Shown here one piece after another: positions 18,498-25,981 of a stretch of 36,694 nt of DNA; position 1 is the stretch's first letter, and each line of letters begins with the position of its first letter. The notes beneath the pieces are model-generated. The model was not told where the DNA came from. It saw only the letters and a program-made list of their open reading frames with translations, and made no database searches. The position numbers and the translations under genes were made by a program. The stretch is taken from NCBI RefSeq assembly GCF_020253645.1, contig NZ_JADCBG010000021.1, positions 1 to 36,694 on the forward strand. The letters are read 5' to 3'. This stretch comes from Phenylobacterium sp. Its GTDB lineage: Bacteria; Pseudomonadota; Alphaproteobacteria; Caulobacterales; Caulobacteraceae.

Positions 18498-21347
18498 TCA
18501 GCTGAAGCCCGTCAGCCTTGAAAGCGCCTCCTGGTAGTTGGCGATCTGCCTCCGCAGCTGCGTGGGGATGGTGGACTGGCCAGCAGCCTGAGCCGACTCC
18601 GCCCTCTTTACGGCTTCAGGCGTGGCGGCGTCCCTGAGGGTCCGGTAGGTCGAGCGGATCACATTGATGGCGCCTGCGAGTTCCGCCGCCGCATGGTTGA
18701 TCTCGACTGTGTCCTGGAGGTTGATCTGGCGGTTCAGCTTCAGGCCGTAGACCGGCGAGCCCCCGTCGCCGGGAATGATTGCGCCGCCCCTTGCGATGTT
18801 CGTGTTACGGAGCACCCCCTCCGGCAGGCCCAGCCCTTGCAGGGCGTCCTTGCCCGGCGGCCCGGCGACAAGCTCGATCACATTCCGCTGGGTGGCGGGC
18901 TTGACCTGTAGCCGCCGGCCGCCGTCGACCGTCATGACCCGGACATCGGCCTGCGCGCCAAACGCCCGTTTCATGCGATCCGCGAGCGTCGTGAGGGTGT
19001 CGCCCTCCTGGACCGTGATGGTGGTCGTCGGCCCGTTCAGGCGCGCACGGATCTTGAGCTGGTCACCCGTACGAATGGAGCTGACCGCGTCGAGCCGGAT
19101 GGAGTCCGCGGCGTTCAGCTGGCCGGTGGGCAGGCCAAGGCGGTCGAGCACGCTTGCGCCGCCCGTATCCACGGCGATGGCGGAAGGAGCTACATGGCCG
19201 TCCTTGCCGCTGAACCGGCGGGACCAGGGTGAATCGCCATTCGCGGGGTCGATTTCCGCGACGAAGCCGTCCACGGTTCCGATCTTGTTCAGGTCGGGGA
19301 TCGCCGCCTTGCTGGTCCCGGTGATGAAGACGCGATCGTCCTTGATCGCAACGCCGGTGATGGCGTCCTCGCCCTCGCCGCCGAAATAGGTGACGCGATC
19401 CTGTCCCGTGGGCTGCAGGCTGGCGGAAAGACGGACGATGAAGCCGTCCTGACCGCCGGAGAAGGCCTTGGTCACATTCCCGGCGTTCAGGTCTCCCGCC
19501 CAGGTGTTGCCGGTCACGATCACGCGCCCGTTGGCCATCCCGAGCCCGGTGATGTCGCCGCCGCGGAGGCTTCCAAGGTTGCGGGTCTCCGCCAGAACCG
19601 GAGCGCCGCCGGAGAGGTCGAAACGCCGGATCACGGCGAACCCGCCCTCATTGCCGGCGAGGTAGAGATCGTTGCCGTTGACGAAGACCCCCTTCGCGGT
19701 ATCACGCTCGGCGCCGCCGGTGACCGCCGAGGCCGTGTAGGTCACCTTGTTGTTGGCGTCCGTCGCATAGGTCTCGAGGAAGACGTCGGACTGGCCAAGT
19801 CCGTCCAGATTCCCCCGTCCGGTCGAGGTGTTGCCGGCGACGTACAGCTTGCCGTCCGCGCCCCAGGCGAGGTGGGTGGCCTCGTCGTCGCCCCGCGAGC
19901 CGCGCCTCTGTGTCCAGATCTCTTCGCCGGCAGCGTTGAAGACTGTGACAAAGCTGTCGGTCGTCGCCCCCCGGCTGTCATTGATCGCACCGGTTCCGGC
20001 CCCCTCGAGCGCGCCCTTGACCCTGCCGGCTATGGCGATACGCCCATCGCTGGCGACGGACATGGACATGCCGAAGGCCTCGTCGGAGGCCCCCAGGTCC
20101 CGGGAGAACAGCAGCTTTCCCGCCGAATCGAACTTCTGGAGCACGACGTCGCGATCGCCGCGGGTCTTCACGCCGCTCAACTCGCCCGTGACGTCCGCCA
20201 GCACGAGGACGGAGCCGTCGGCAAGAGTCTCCATCGACCGGACGGATGTCAGGGCCGGATCAATCGTCCGGGACCAGACCTGCCCGGCCGCCAGGCTTTC
20301 GGAAGAGTTCAGGACATTGGGAGGCGTCAGGTTCTCGGTCCCGGTCTGGAACTTGAGAAGCTGGTTGGTCAGGACGCCGTCCTTGGTCGCCGGCTTGCCG
20401 TCGGGATCCGGATTTCCCGCCTTCTGCGCGAGGTAGATCGCCGGGACTGTCGTCGCGGGGGTCAGGGTCACGGCCTCGGCGGTATCGAGCTTGAGGTTCA
20501 GAGCCCAGGTATCCGGCGTCTTGCCCAGGGAGATCGTCCTGCCCCCGACGGTCGTCGAGCGCTCCTGGCCAGGTATCCTGCGGGTCTCGAACCGGGTCGT
20601 CAGCCCCTCTTCCTGGAGCTTGGCGTTCACGAAGTTGACGAAGTTCGGAAGTGTCCGCTCGGACTCCGGGACAGTGGAATAGTCGATCTCGATATCCTTG
20701 GTCACGCCGATCCGGGTGATGGACATGTTGAACTTCACGACGCCCTTCAGGGCCTCGCTGACGCCTGCCGAGTTTGTGGCGACCAGCGGCGGCGTCTGGT
20801 AGGCGCTTGAAGCCGGACGCCCGGCGGAGGACGCCCGGACCGAGCCGTTGACCTCCCCGAGGGCAAGCCGCAACCGCTCGAAGCGCGTCTTCTCGACATA
20901 GTCCACGAGCTCGTCGACGCCGCGACGGAACGCTGTCTGCAACTGTGCGGTGCTGGCGGCCGAGGTCGGCTTCGCCTTGGCGTTCTCCACCAGCTGGGAA
21001 AGGGTGTTCAGGCCGTTATAGAGGGCGAAGAGTTTCCTGTAGTCGCTGCTGGCGTTCGGCAAGTCGAGCTTGGCGGCGTCCTCGTCAATGACCTTGGCGC
21101 CGCTGATGACATCCTTAGCCGCCTTGGAGAGAAGTTCGGCATCGTTGGCGGGGTTACGCTGGGCGGTGATCGACCAGGGCGCGGTGGGCGCATAGAGCCT
21201 GCGCGTCAGGGGCGAACCGCCCGCGATTCCGGCCGAGTTTGAACCTAGAAGGTCAGCAGACAGCCCAGACGGCTGCGCAAAACCCCCGCGCGACCCCTGC
21301 GCCGAGGACAGCAGGAGAGACAGATTCGACAAAGAGACGTTGCGCAT
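18498..21347 (-). CDS. flaEY: FlaEY-like flagellar filament-associated protein
   Basis: A 949-residue protein resembling Caulobacter FlaEY, a large protein encoded beside the flagellins and linked to filament assembly or regulation. Its N-terminus (MRNVSLSNLSLLLSSAQG) and C-terminus (LRRQIANYQEALSRL) look like the helical ends of exported axial proteins. A middle region (about residues 350-730) is a run of beta-propeller-like repeats (for example DGFIVRLSASLQP and DDRVFITGTS). Near residues 765-845 lies a flagellin-hook-IN-like segment flanked by two copies of LGLP-x-G-x-L. There is not one cysteine in the whole chain, as expected for a type III exported flagellar protein. I chose ATG 21347, with GAGA five bases ahead; a start at 21398 is also open but lacks a ribosome-binding site. 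Confidence 0.8.
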   Translation of the reverse strand: MRNVSLSNLSLLLSSAQGSRGGFAQPSGLSADLLGSNSAGIAGGSPLTRRLYAPTAPWSITAQRNPANDAELLSKAAKDVISGAKVIDEDAAKLDLPNASSDYRKLFALYNGLNTLSQLVENAKAKPTSAASTAQLQTAFRRGVDELVDYVEKTRFERLRLALGEVNGSVRASSAGRPASSAYQTPPLVATNSAGVSEALKGVVKFNMSITRIGVTKDIEIDYSTVPESERTLPNFVNFVNAKLQEEGLTTRFETRRIPGQERSTTVGGRTISLGKTPDTWALNLKLDTAEAVTLTPATTVPAIYLAQKAGNPDPDGKPATKDGVLTNQLLKFQTGTENLTPPNVLNSSESLAAGQVWSRTIDPALTSVRSMETLADGSVLVLADVTGELSGVKTRGDRDVVLQKFDSAGKLLFSRDLGASDEAFGMSMSVASDGRIAIAGRVKGALEGAGTGAINDSRGATTDSFVTVFNAAGEEIWTQRRGSRGDDEATHLAWGADGKLYVAGNTSTGRGNLDGLGQSDVFLETYATDANNKVTYTASAVTGGAERDTAKGVFVNGNDLYLAGNEGGFAVIRRFDLSGGAPVLAETRNLGSLRGGDITGLGMANGRVIVTGNTWAGDLNAGNVTKAFSGGQDGFIVRLSASLQPTGQDRVTYFGGEGEDAITGVAIKDDRVFITGTSKAAIPDLNKIGTVDGFVAEIDPANGDSPWSRRFSGKDGHVAPSAIAVDTGGASVLDRLGLPTGQLNAADSIRLDAVSSIRTGDQLKIRARLNGPTTTITVQEGDTLTTLADRMKRAFGAQADVRVMTVDGGRRLQVKPATQRNVIELVAGPPGKDALQGLGLPEGVLRNTNIARGGAIIPGDGGSPVYGLKLNRQINLQDTVEINHAAAELAGAINVIRSTYRTLRDAATPEAVKRAESAQAAGQSTIPTQLRRQIANYQEALSRLTGFS

Positions 21348-21432
21348 GGGGATCTCGACAACGGCAGTCCTTCGACCAGAGCCGCCAGCAAGATTCATGC
21401 TAGGCTGAAAGGATTAACGTCTCCTCAAGCCG

Positions 21433-22266
21433 TCAGTTCCTGAAGAGGGAGAGAATAATCTGCGGGGACTGGTTGGCGATCGACAGCGCCTGAGCGCCGA
21501 GCTGTTGCTGGACGTTCAGGGCCTGCAGCCGCGCGCTCTCCCTCGCGAGATCGGCGTCAACAAGGTTGCCGACACCCGCCTCGACGGAATCGCTCAGCTT
21601 GCCGACAAAGGTGTTGTGGTTCTCGAGTTGCTTGACCTGGGCCCCCATCTCCGCGAGGGCCAGGCTCACATTTTCGATGGAAGCGTTGAGGCGGCTGAGC
21701 GAGGTCCGCGCATTTGTCAGAGTCAAGATCGACGCGGCCGCCGACAAGGTGATGATCGACTGACCGAGTCGCATGTCCTGGTTGGAAATCGTGATGGTGC
21801 TCGAACCGTTGGCGTCCGCGAGGAAGCCCATGCCTCCAGGAAGAGAGTTATCCAGAAGCTTGGCGCCATCGAAGGCGGAGTCCCGGACCACCTGGGTTAT
21901 CTGCTTCAGGAGTTGGGTGAAGTCGGCATTGAGGGCCTGTCGGGAAATCGAGGTCAGCGACTGGTCCTGCGCCGCGACGACCTTCTCCTTCATTTGGACG
22001 AGAAGTTCCGAGATGGATTTCCCGGCCGTCAAGGCGGTCTCGCCGATCGACTGGGCCCGGTCCAACCCCATCTTGACAGCGGCGAGCCCTCCGAGGTCCG
22101 CCCGTTGATCCTGGGCGATGGCCCAGATGGCAGAGTTATCCTTGGCGCTGGAGATGCGCAGACCGGTGCCGATTTTGCTCTGGGTGTCCTGGAGGCTCCC
22201 GGTGGTCGAGTTCAAATTCTGCAAGGCGATCATCGCCGCCTTGTTGGTTTGTATCGACAGCGACAT
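21433..22266 (-). CDS. Divergent flagellin (FljJ-like)
   Basis: A 277-residue flagellin with conserved D0/D1 ends: N-terminal SIQTNKAAMIALQNLN and ISSAKDNSAIWAIAQDQR, C-terminal GVGNLVDADLARESARLQALNVQQQLGAQALSIANQ. It differs clearly from the two flagellins upstream: a different centre (LLDNSLPGGMGFLADANGSS) and QITQVVRDSAFDGAKLLD rather than their NGA-type region. In Caulobacter the specialised paralogue FljJ works with FlbT to repress flagellin mRNA; this gene is the best candidate for that role, by inference from divergence only. The ATG has AAGGAGAG upstream. I see no -24/-12 promoter or shared leader hairpin in the 178 bases upstream, unlike the other two. No cysteines. Confidence 0.92.
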   Translation of the reverse strand: MSLSIQTNKAAMIALQNLNSTTGSLQDTQSKIGTGLRISSAKDNSAIWAIAQDQRADLGGLAAVKMGLDRAQSIGETALTAGKSISELLVQMKEKVVAAQDQSLTSISRQALNADFTQLLKQITQVVRDSAFDGAKLLDNSLPGGMGFLADANGSSTITISNQDMRLGQSIITLSAAASILTLTNARTSLSRLNASIENVSLALAEMGAQVKQLENHNTFVGKLSDSVEAGVGNLVDADLARESARLQALNVQQQLGAQALSIANQSPQIILSLFRN

Positions 22267-22444
22267 CGCGCTCTCCTTGGCAATTGAGCCACTCCGGCGG
22301 CGACACAGAGTCGCGAAGCCAGACACCTTCTAGATGCCTGAGTATCGCTGAATCATGGTTTTTAAAAGGTTAATGCAGAAACGCCGAGAACCGCTGCCGG
22401 CGACCCGGAGCGGAATAAGAGCGGAGACGGCGGCGTGAACTGAG

Positions 22445-22738
22445 TCAGGCCGTCGTGCTGATGATCACCCCTGCCGAATAGGTTTCCTGGCTGCGCATCC
22501 TCAGGACTTCCTCCATCGGATACTGCCAGACCACCTCACCCGTTCTCCGGTCTATCGTCTTGTAGACGTAAGACCCCTCTGACGGCTCGATGACGAGACG
22601 CAGGTCCGAGTCGGGCGACGGCTGGAATTTCGGGATCGAGGCCTCCTGTCCGGTCTCCTTGCGTTCAGCCGCCTGCTGCGGGGGCTGACCAGCCGGGAGC
22701 TCCTGGGGCGGAGGAATCGGATTGATCTTGTTTTCCAT
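22445..22738 (-). CDS. FlaG family protein
   Basis: A 97-residue protein. After a proline- and glutamine-rich first half it has the FlaG-type core DLRLVIEPSEGSYVYKTIDRRTGEVVWQYPMEEVLRM, in which a beta hairpin leads to the TGEVVxQ(Y/I)P motif. FlaG proteins affect filament length and flagellin export in several bacteria, by a mechanism not fully settled. The ATG has GGAGA eight bases ahead. It lies between the divergent flagellin and the second flagellin, on the same strand, after a strong terminator. No cysteines, in line with an exported or axial partner. The family call rests on the C-terminal half. Confidence 0.85.
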   Translation of the reverse strand: MENKINPIPPPQELPAGQPPQQAAERKETGQEASIPKFQPSPDSDLRLVIEPSEGSYVYKTIDRRTGEVVWQYPMEEVLRMRSQETYSAGVIISTTA

Positions 22739-22815
22739 GGCCCTTGTCTCCGATGTACCTGAGGCATCGGAAAGACGACGGTCTCCGGGACAACGCCAGG
22801 CGCCATCCCGGAGCC

Positions 22816-22843
22816 GCCGCCCGCCGCCGAGGCGACGGGCGGC
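22816..22843 (-). terminator. GC-rich terminator hairpin after flagellin 2
   Basis: Starting seven bases after the stop of the second flagellin gene, GCCGCCCG-T-CGCC and GGCG-G-CGGGCGGC form a 13-bp stem with one T-G wobble and a two-base loop. There is no T-run, as often in high-GC alphaproteobacteria, so its strength as a terminator rests on stem stability and position. Confidence 0.6.
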
Positions 22844-22850
22844 CCGTCAG

Positions 22851-23678
22851 TTATCGGAAGAGACTCAGCAGGTTTCCGGGACCCTGGTTGGCGATCGACA
22901 GCGCCTGGAAGCCCAACTGCTCCTTGGTCTGGAGAGCCTGAAGCTTTGCGCTTTCCTTCGCCAGGTCCGCGTCCACGATATTGCCGACACCGGCCTCGAT
23001 CGCATCCTGCAGCTTGTTCACGAAGTTCAGGTGCGTGTTGAGCGCCTTGGAACCCGTGCCCAGCTTCGCGAGGGCGAGAGAGACGTTCTCGATCGAAGCG
23101 TTCACCAGAGAGAGAGCGTTCTTTGCATTGGTGACCGTATTGACCTCGGTGCTCGTGGTCACCGTCACGTTTGAACCGCTCAGGTTGAGCCTCTGGGCTT
23201 GCACCGTGATCAGATTCGACCCGGTTTCATCGGCCAGGGCGGTGACGTTCGCGGCGGAGGCACTGATCAGACTGGCGCCATTGAACTTGGTGTTTTTAGT
23301 GGCGTTGGTGATCTGATTCCGAAGCGACTGGAAGTCTGCGTTCATCGCCGCCCGTGATGTCGAGCTGAGCTGGGCGTCTGAAGCGGCGAGCGCTTTTTCC
23401 TTCATCTGGCTGAGAAGATCAGAGATCGTCTCGCCAGCGGCGATGGAAACGTCCGCAACCGACTGGCCCCGCTGGAGGGACTCGCGGACCGCGTTCAGGG
23501 CGCTGCCCGTGGCGCGTTCGTTGTTCGCAATGGCGAAAATGGCGCCGTTGTCTTTCGCCGACGAAACCTTCAAGCCGGTGGCGATAGCGGTTCGGCTCAT
23601 CTGGAGTTGTTCCTGAGTACGGCTCAGGTTCTGCGTCGCGAGCATTGCCGCGACATTGGTATTGATGCTTGCAGTCAT
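22851..23678 (-). CDS. Flagellin (major-type, FljK/FljL-like)
   Basis: A 275-residue filament subunit. The N-terminal D0/D1 shows SINTNVAAMLATQNLSRTQ and VSSAKDNGAIFAIANNER; the C-terminal part shows GVGNIVDADLAKESAKLQALQTKEQLGFQALSIANQ. The short centre is rich in serine, threonine and asparagine (NLSGSNVTVTTSTEVNTVTN) and is the likely O-glycosylated surface. It is very similar to the third flagellin, with which it also shares promoter layout and leader hairpin. The ATG has AGAGG eight bases ahead. No cysteines. Expression should depend on sigma-54 and FlbD, with mRNA control by FlbT, by analogy with Caulobacter. Confidence 0.96.
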   Translation of the reverse strand: MTASINTNVAAMLATQNLSRTQEQLQMSRTAIATGLKVSSAKDNGAIFAIANNERATGSALNAVRESLQRGQSVADVSIAAGETISDLLSQMKEKALAASDAQLSSTSRAAMNADFQSLRNQITNATKNTKFNGASLISASAANVTALADETGSNLITVQAQRLNLSGSNVTVTTSTEVNTVTNAKNALSLVNASIENVSLALAKLGTGSKALNTHLNFVNKLQDAIEAGVGNIVDADLAKESAKLQALQTKEQLGFQALSIANQGPGNLLSLFR

Positions 23679-23726
23679 TCTGCTGGCCTCTTTTTCTCGA
23701 TGTCCAGCCGCTCATTCTGAGGGCGG

Positions 23727-23741
23727 GGAGCGTTTTGCTCC
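23727..23741 (-). promoter_or_regulatory. 5' leader hairpin of flagellin 2 with GCAAAACGC loop region
   Basis: On the minus strand GGAGC-AAAAC-GCTCC makes a 5-bp hairpin at the very 5' end of the predicted mRNA, about 50 bases before the start codon. The 9-mer GCAAAACGC (23730-23738) is shared with the leader hairpin of the third flagellin. It is a good candidate for the FlbT recognition element; that role is inferred. Confidence 0.55.
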
Positions 23742-23752
23742 GATTACAGAGT

Positions 23753-23768
23753 TGCAAGCTTCGGGCCA
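23753..23768 (-). promoter_or_regulatory. Sigma-54 promoter of flagellin 2
   Basis: On the minus strand TGGCCCG-AAGC-TTGCA fits the -24/-12 consensus TGGCACG-N4-TTGCW with one mismatch and exact GG-to-GC spacing. The predicted transcription start is near 23742, giving a leader of about 64 bases. Confidence 0.85.
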
Positions 23769-23839
23769 GCGGGCAGAAACTACCCAATCTGACTAACTAA
23801 TGGAAAAATATGAATTTATTTCCTGTTCATCATGTCTTG

Positions 23840-23856
23840 ATCGGCAGAAATTGCCG
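23840..23856. promoter_or_regulatory. FlbD enhancer (ftr-like) site, flagellin 2
   Basis: ATCGGCAGAAATTGCCG fits the ftr pattern I remember for Caulobacter FlbD sites (C.CGGC..AAA..GC.G) at all but the first position. The centre is about 107 bases upstream of the predicted transcription start, the usual enhancer distance for sigma-54 flagellar promoters. Confidence 0.55.
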
Positions 23857-23863
23857 CTCATGA

Positions 23864-23876
23864 GGCAAGTTTTGCC
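23864..23876. promoter_or_regulatory. Second FlbD-like site, flagellin 2
   Basis: GGCAAGTTTTGCC is an inverted repeat that on the minus strand extends to CCCGGCAAAACTTGCC, a weaker match to the same ftr pattern (two mismatches). Its centre is near -128, about one and a half to two helical turns beyond the better site, so FlbD could bind the pair cooperatively. Confidence 0.4.
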
Positions 23877-23921
23877 GGGCCCGCCAGGCAATTCTCGCCC
23901 GGCGTGCAGCAAAAGGGGGGA

Positions 23922-23949
23922 CCAGGCGAGCCCCTTAAGACTCGCCTGG
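23922..23949 (-). terminator. Intrinsic terminator after flagellin 3
   Basis: Nine bases after the stop of the third flagellin gene, CCAGGCGAG and CTCGCCTGG form a perfect 9-bp stem around a ten-base loop. On the minus strand it is followed by TCCCCCCTTTT, a usable T-tract. It separates the third flagellin from the promoter region of the second. Confidence 0.8.
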
Positions 23950-23958
23950 CCCTGCGTC

Positions 23959-24789
23959 CTAGCGGAACAGGTTGATCAGCTGACTCGGCCCCTGGTTTGC
24001 GATCGAGAGCGCCTGGAAGCCCAACTGCTCCTTGGTCTGGAGAGCCTGCAAACGGGCGCTCTCCTTCGCGAGATCCGCGTCAACAATGTTTCCAATTCCG
24101 GCGTCGACGGCGTCCTGAAGCTTGCCCACAAAGGTCAGATGCGTCGCCAGAGCCCGCGACCCCGTTCCCAGCTTGGCCAGGGCGAGGGAGACGTTCTCGA
24201 TCGAATCGTTCACCAGGGAGAGCGCGGCCTTGGCGTTGGTGACGGTATTGATCTGCGTCGTACTCGTCACTGTCACGTTGGAGCCGCTGAGGGCCAGGAC
24301 CTGGGCCTGCACTGTGAGCAGACTGGTTCCGGTCTCATCCGCCAACGCGGCCACATCGGCGGCCCCTGCCTTGATCAGGTTCGCGCCGTTGAAGTTGGCG
24401 TTGTTGACGGCCTTGGTGATCTGGTCCCGGAGCGCAATGAAATCGGAGTTCATCGCGGCCCGTGAGCTTGAATTCAGTTGCGCGTCCGCCGACGCGAGTG
24501 CCTTCTCCTTCATCTGAAGCAGAAGATCAGAAACGATTTCAGCGGCGGCGCTCGAGACATCCACCGTGGACTGACTGCGCTGCAGAGACTCCCTCACCGC
24601 ATCAAGCGCGCGTGAGGTGCCCCGCTGGTTCGTCGCAATGGCGAAGATCGCGCCATTGTCCTTGGCGTTGGCTACCTTCTGTCCGGTTGCAATCCGCTGC
24701 TCGGCGATCCTCAGTTCTGCTTGTGACGCATTAAGTCTCTGGAGCGCGTACATAGCGCCCACGTTCGTGTTGATGGATTGAACACCCAT
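23959..24789 (-). CDS. Flagellin (major-type, FljK/FljL-like)
   Basis: A 276-residue filament subunit, starting at ATG 24789 with GGAAGG ahead; a longer open frame upstream crosses the leader and promoter and is rejected. The N-terminal SINTNVGAMYALQRLNASQ and ANAKDNGAIFAIATNQR and the C-terminal GIGNIVDADLAKESARLQALQTKEQLGFQALSIANQ are typical. It closely matches the second flagellin, including the centre ADETGTSLLTVQAQ and LSGSNVTVTSTTQINTVTN, so a recent duplication is likely. It has its own sigma-54 promoter, FlbD-like site, leader hairpin and terminator. No cysteines. The serine/threonine-rich centre is the expected target of FlmG-type glycosylation. Confidence 0.96.
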   Translation of the reverse strand: MGVQSINTNVGAMYALQRLNASQAELRIAEQRIATGQKVANAKDNGAIFAIATNQRGTSRALDAVRESLQRSQSTVDVSSAAAEIVSDLLLQMKEKALASADAQLNSSSRAAMNSDFIALRDQITKAVNNANFNGANLIKAGAADVAALADETGTSLLTVQAQVLALSGSNVTVTSTTQINTVTNAKAALSLVNDSIENVSLALAKLGTGSRALATHLTFVGKLQDAVDAGIGNIVDADLAKESARLQALQTKEQLGFQALSIANQGPSQLINLFR

Positions 24790-24818
24790 GTCGTACCTTC
24801 CATTCTGGTCGGGGATTT

Positions 24819-24838
24819 CGTCCGGCGTTTTGCGGACG
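24819..24838 (-). promoter_or_regulatory. 5' leader hairpin of flagellin 3 with GCAAAACGC loop region
   Basis: On the minus strand CGTCCG-CAAAACGC-CGGACG forms a 6-bp stem about 30 bases before the start codon, inside the leader predicted from the -24/-12 promoter. It carries the same GCAAAACGC 9-mer (24825-24833) as the second flagellin leader, although the flanking stem sequences differ. Shared loop with different stem suggests selection for a protein-binding RNA hairpin, perhaps FlbT; the binding is inferred. Confidence 0.55.
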
Positions 24839-24862
24839 CGCGATTCTTCGCCTCCAGCGGGT

Positions 24863-24878
24863 CGCAAGGACCGCGCCA
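24863..24878 (-). promoter_or_regulatory. Sigma-54 promoter of flagellin 3
   Basis: On the minus strand TGGCGCG-GTCC-TTGCG matches the -24/-12 consensus with exact spacing (A-to-G at position 5 and a final G). The transcription start is predicted near 24852, giving a leader of about 62 bases, almost the same length as for the second flagellin. Confidence 0.85.
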
Positions 24879-24970
24879 TGAGCGAGATCGTCCCCTCTTA
24901 CCAAAGGGATTGATAAGGTTGGATTTTCTGACCGAGGCATGGTCCAGAGCACGGCGCCTTGGACGCCGCC

Positions 24971-24987
24971 CGGCAGTTTCCGCCGGG
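24971..24987. promoter_or_regulatory. FlbD enhancer (ftr-like) site, flagellin 3
   Basis: On the minus strand CCCGGCGGAAACTGCCG is a full match to the ftr pattern C.CGGC..AAA..GC.G as I remember it. Its centre is about 126 bases upstream of the predicted start of flagellin 3. The site is also a perfect 7-bp hairpin (24968-24988), 13 bases after the stop of the upstream decarboxylase gene, so it could double as a terminator; the missing T-run and the ftr match favour the enhancer reading. Confidence 0.55.
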
Positions 24988-25001
24988 CTCTTCCTGCCGC
25001 C

Positions 25002-25949
25002 CTAACGGGCTTCGCTGGCGAGCAGGTTGTCGAAGTACGCGATCGTCCGCGTCAGTCCCTCGTCGAGCTCGATCGTGGGTTTCCAGTCGAGCAGCCGGCC
25101 CGCGAGACTGATGTCCGGCCTCCGCTGGCGGGGATCATCGGACGGGAGGGGTCGATGGACAAGCTTTGACGCTGATCCTGTCAGGGCGATGACCCTTTCG
25201 GCCAGGGCGCGGATCGTGAACTCGCCGGGGTTGCCGAGATTGACCGGTCCGGTGACGTCGTCCGGCGTATCCATCAGCCGGAGAATCCCTTCGACCAGGT
25301 CGTCGACAAAACAGAATGACCGGGTCTGGAGGCCCTCGCCATACAGCGTGATTTCCTCCCCCTTCAGGGCCTGGACAATGAAGTTCGAGACAACCCGTCC
25401 GTCGTTGGGATGCATCCTCGGGCCATAGGTATTGAAGATCCGGGCAACCTTGATCTTCAGACCATGCTGGCGGTGATAGTCGAAGAACAGGGTCTCCGCA
25501 CAGCGCTTGCCCTCGTCATAACAGGATCGGACTCCGATCGGATTGACGTTTCCCCAGTAGTCCTCCGTCTGGGGATGAATGGCGGGATCACCGTAGACCT
25601 CGCTGGTGGAGGCCTGGAAAATGCGGGCGCGCCGGCGTTTGGCGAGGCCGAGCATGTTGATGGCCCCGTGCACGGATGTCTTGGTCGTCTGGACCGGATC
25701 GAACTGGTAGTGCACCGGCGAGGCCGGACAGGCGAGATTGTAGATCTCGTCGATCTCCGCAAAAAGCGGGAAGGTCACATCGTGCCGCATGAGCTCGAAC
25801 GCCGGGTTTCCCAGCAGGTGGGCCACGTTGCGACGGGCCCCTGTGTAGAAGTTGTCGACACAGAGGACCTCGTGCCCCGCATCGATGAGGCGCTCGCACA
25901 GGTGCGAACCGATGAATCCGGCGCCGCCGGTGACCAGGATACGTTTCAT
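25002..25949 (-). CDS. UDP-glucuronate decarboxylase (UDP-xylose synthase type)
   Basis: An extended SDR of 315 residues. It most likely oxidises and decarboxylates UDP-glucuronate to UDP-4-keto-pentose and UDP-xylose with bound NAD+. The NAD motif GGAGFIGS is at residues 8-15, STSEVYGDP (114-122) carries the glutamate typical of this family, the YxxxK pair is Tyr144/Lys148 in SCYDEGKR, and [13 protein letters not shown] is another family signature. I chose ATG 25949; a TTG four codons upstream is also open. It lies 32 bases after flaF on the same strand, so flbT-flaF-decarboxylase looks like one transcript inside the flagellin locus. A role in supplying a sugar donor for flagellin glycosylation is inferred; capsule or lipopolysaccharide synthesis are alternatives. 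Confidence 0.9.
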   Translation of the reverse strand: MKRILVTGGAGFIGSHLCERLIDAGHEVLCVDNFYTGARRNVAHLLGNPAFELMRHDVTFPLFAEIDEIYNLACPASPVHYQFDPVQTTKTSVHGAINMLGLAKRRRARIFQASTSEVYGDPAIHPQTEDYWGNVNPIGVRSCYDEGKRCAETLFFDYHRQHGLKIKVARIFNTYGPRMHPNDGRVVSNFIVQALKGEEITLYGEGLQTRSFCFVDDLVEGILRLMDTPDDVTGPVNLGNPGEFTIRALAERVIALTGSASKLVHRPLPSDDPRQRRPDISLAGRLLDWKPTIELDEGLTRTIAYFDNLLASEAR

Positions 25950-25981
25950 GTGTTTCGCCAACTCCGCGCTCAGGCAGGGAA

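Noticed and set aside
22267-22290. TGGCTCAATTGC upstream of flagellin 1 as a sigma-54 promoter
   Set aside because: The spacing between GG and GC is three bases too short and the site overlaps the ribosome-binding region.
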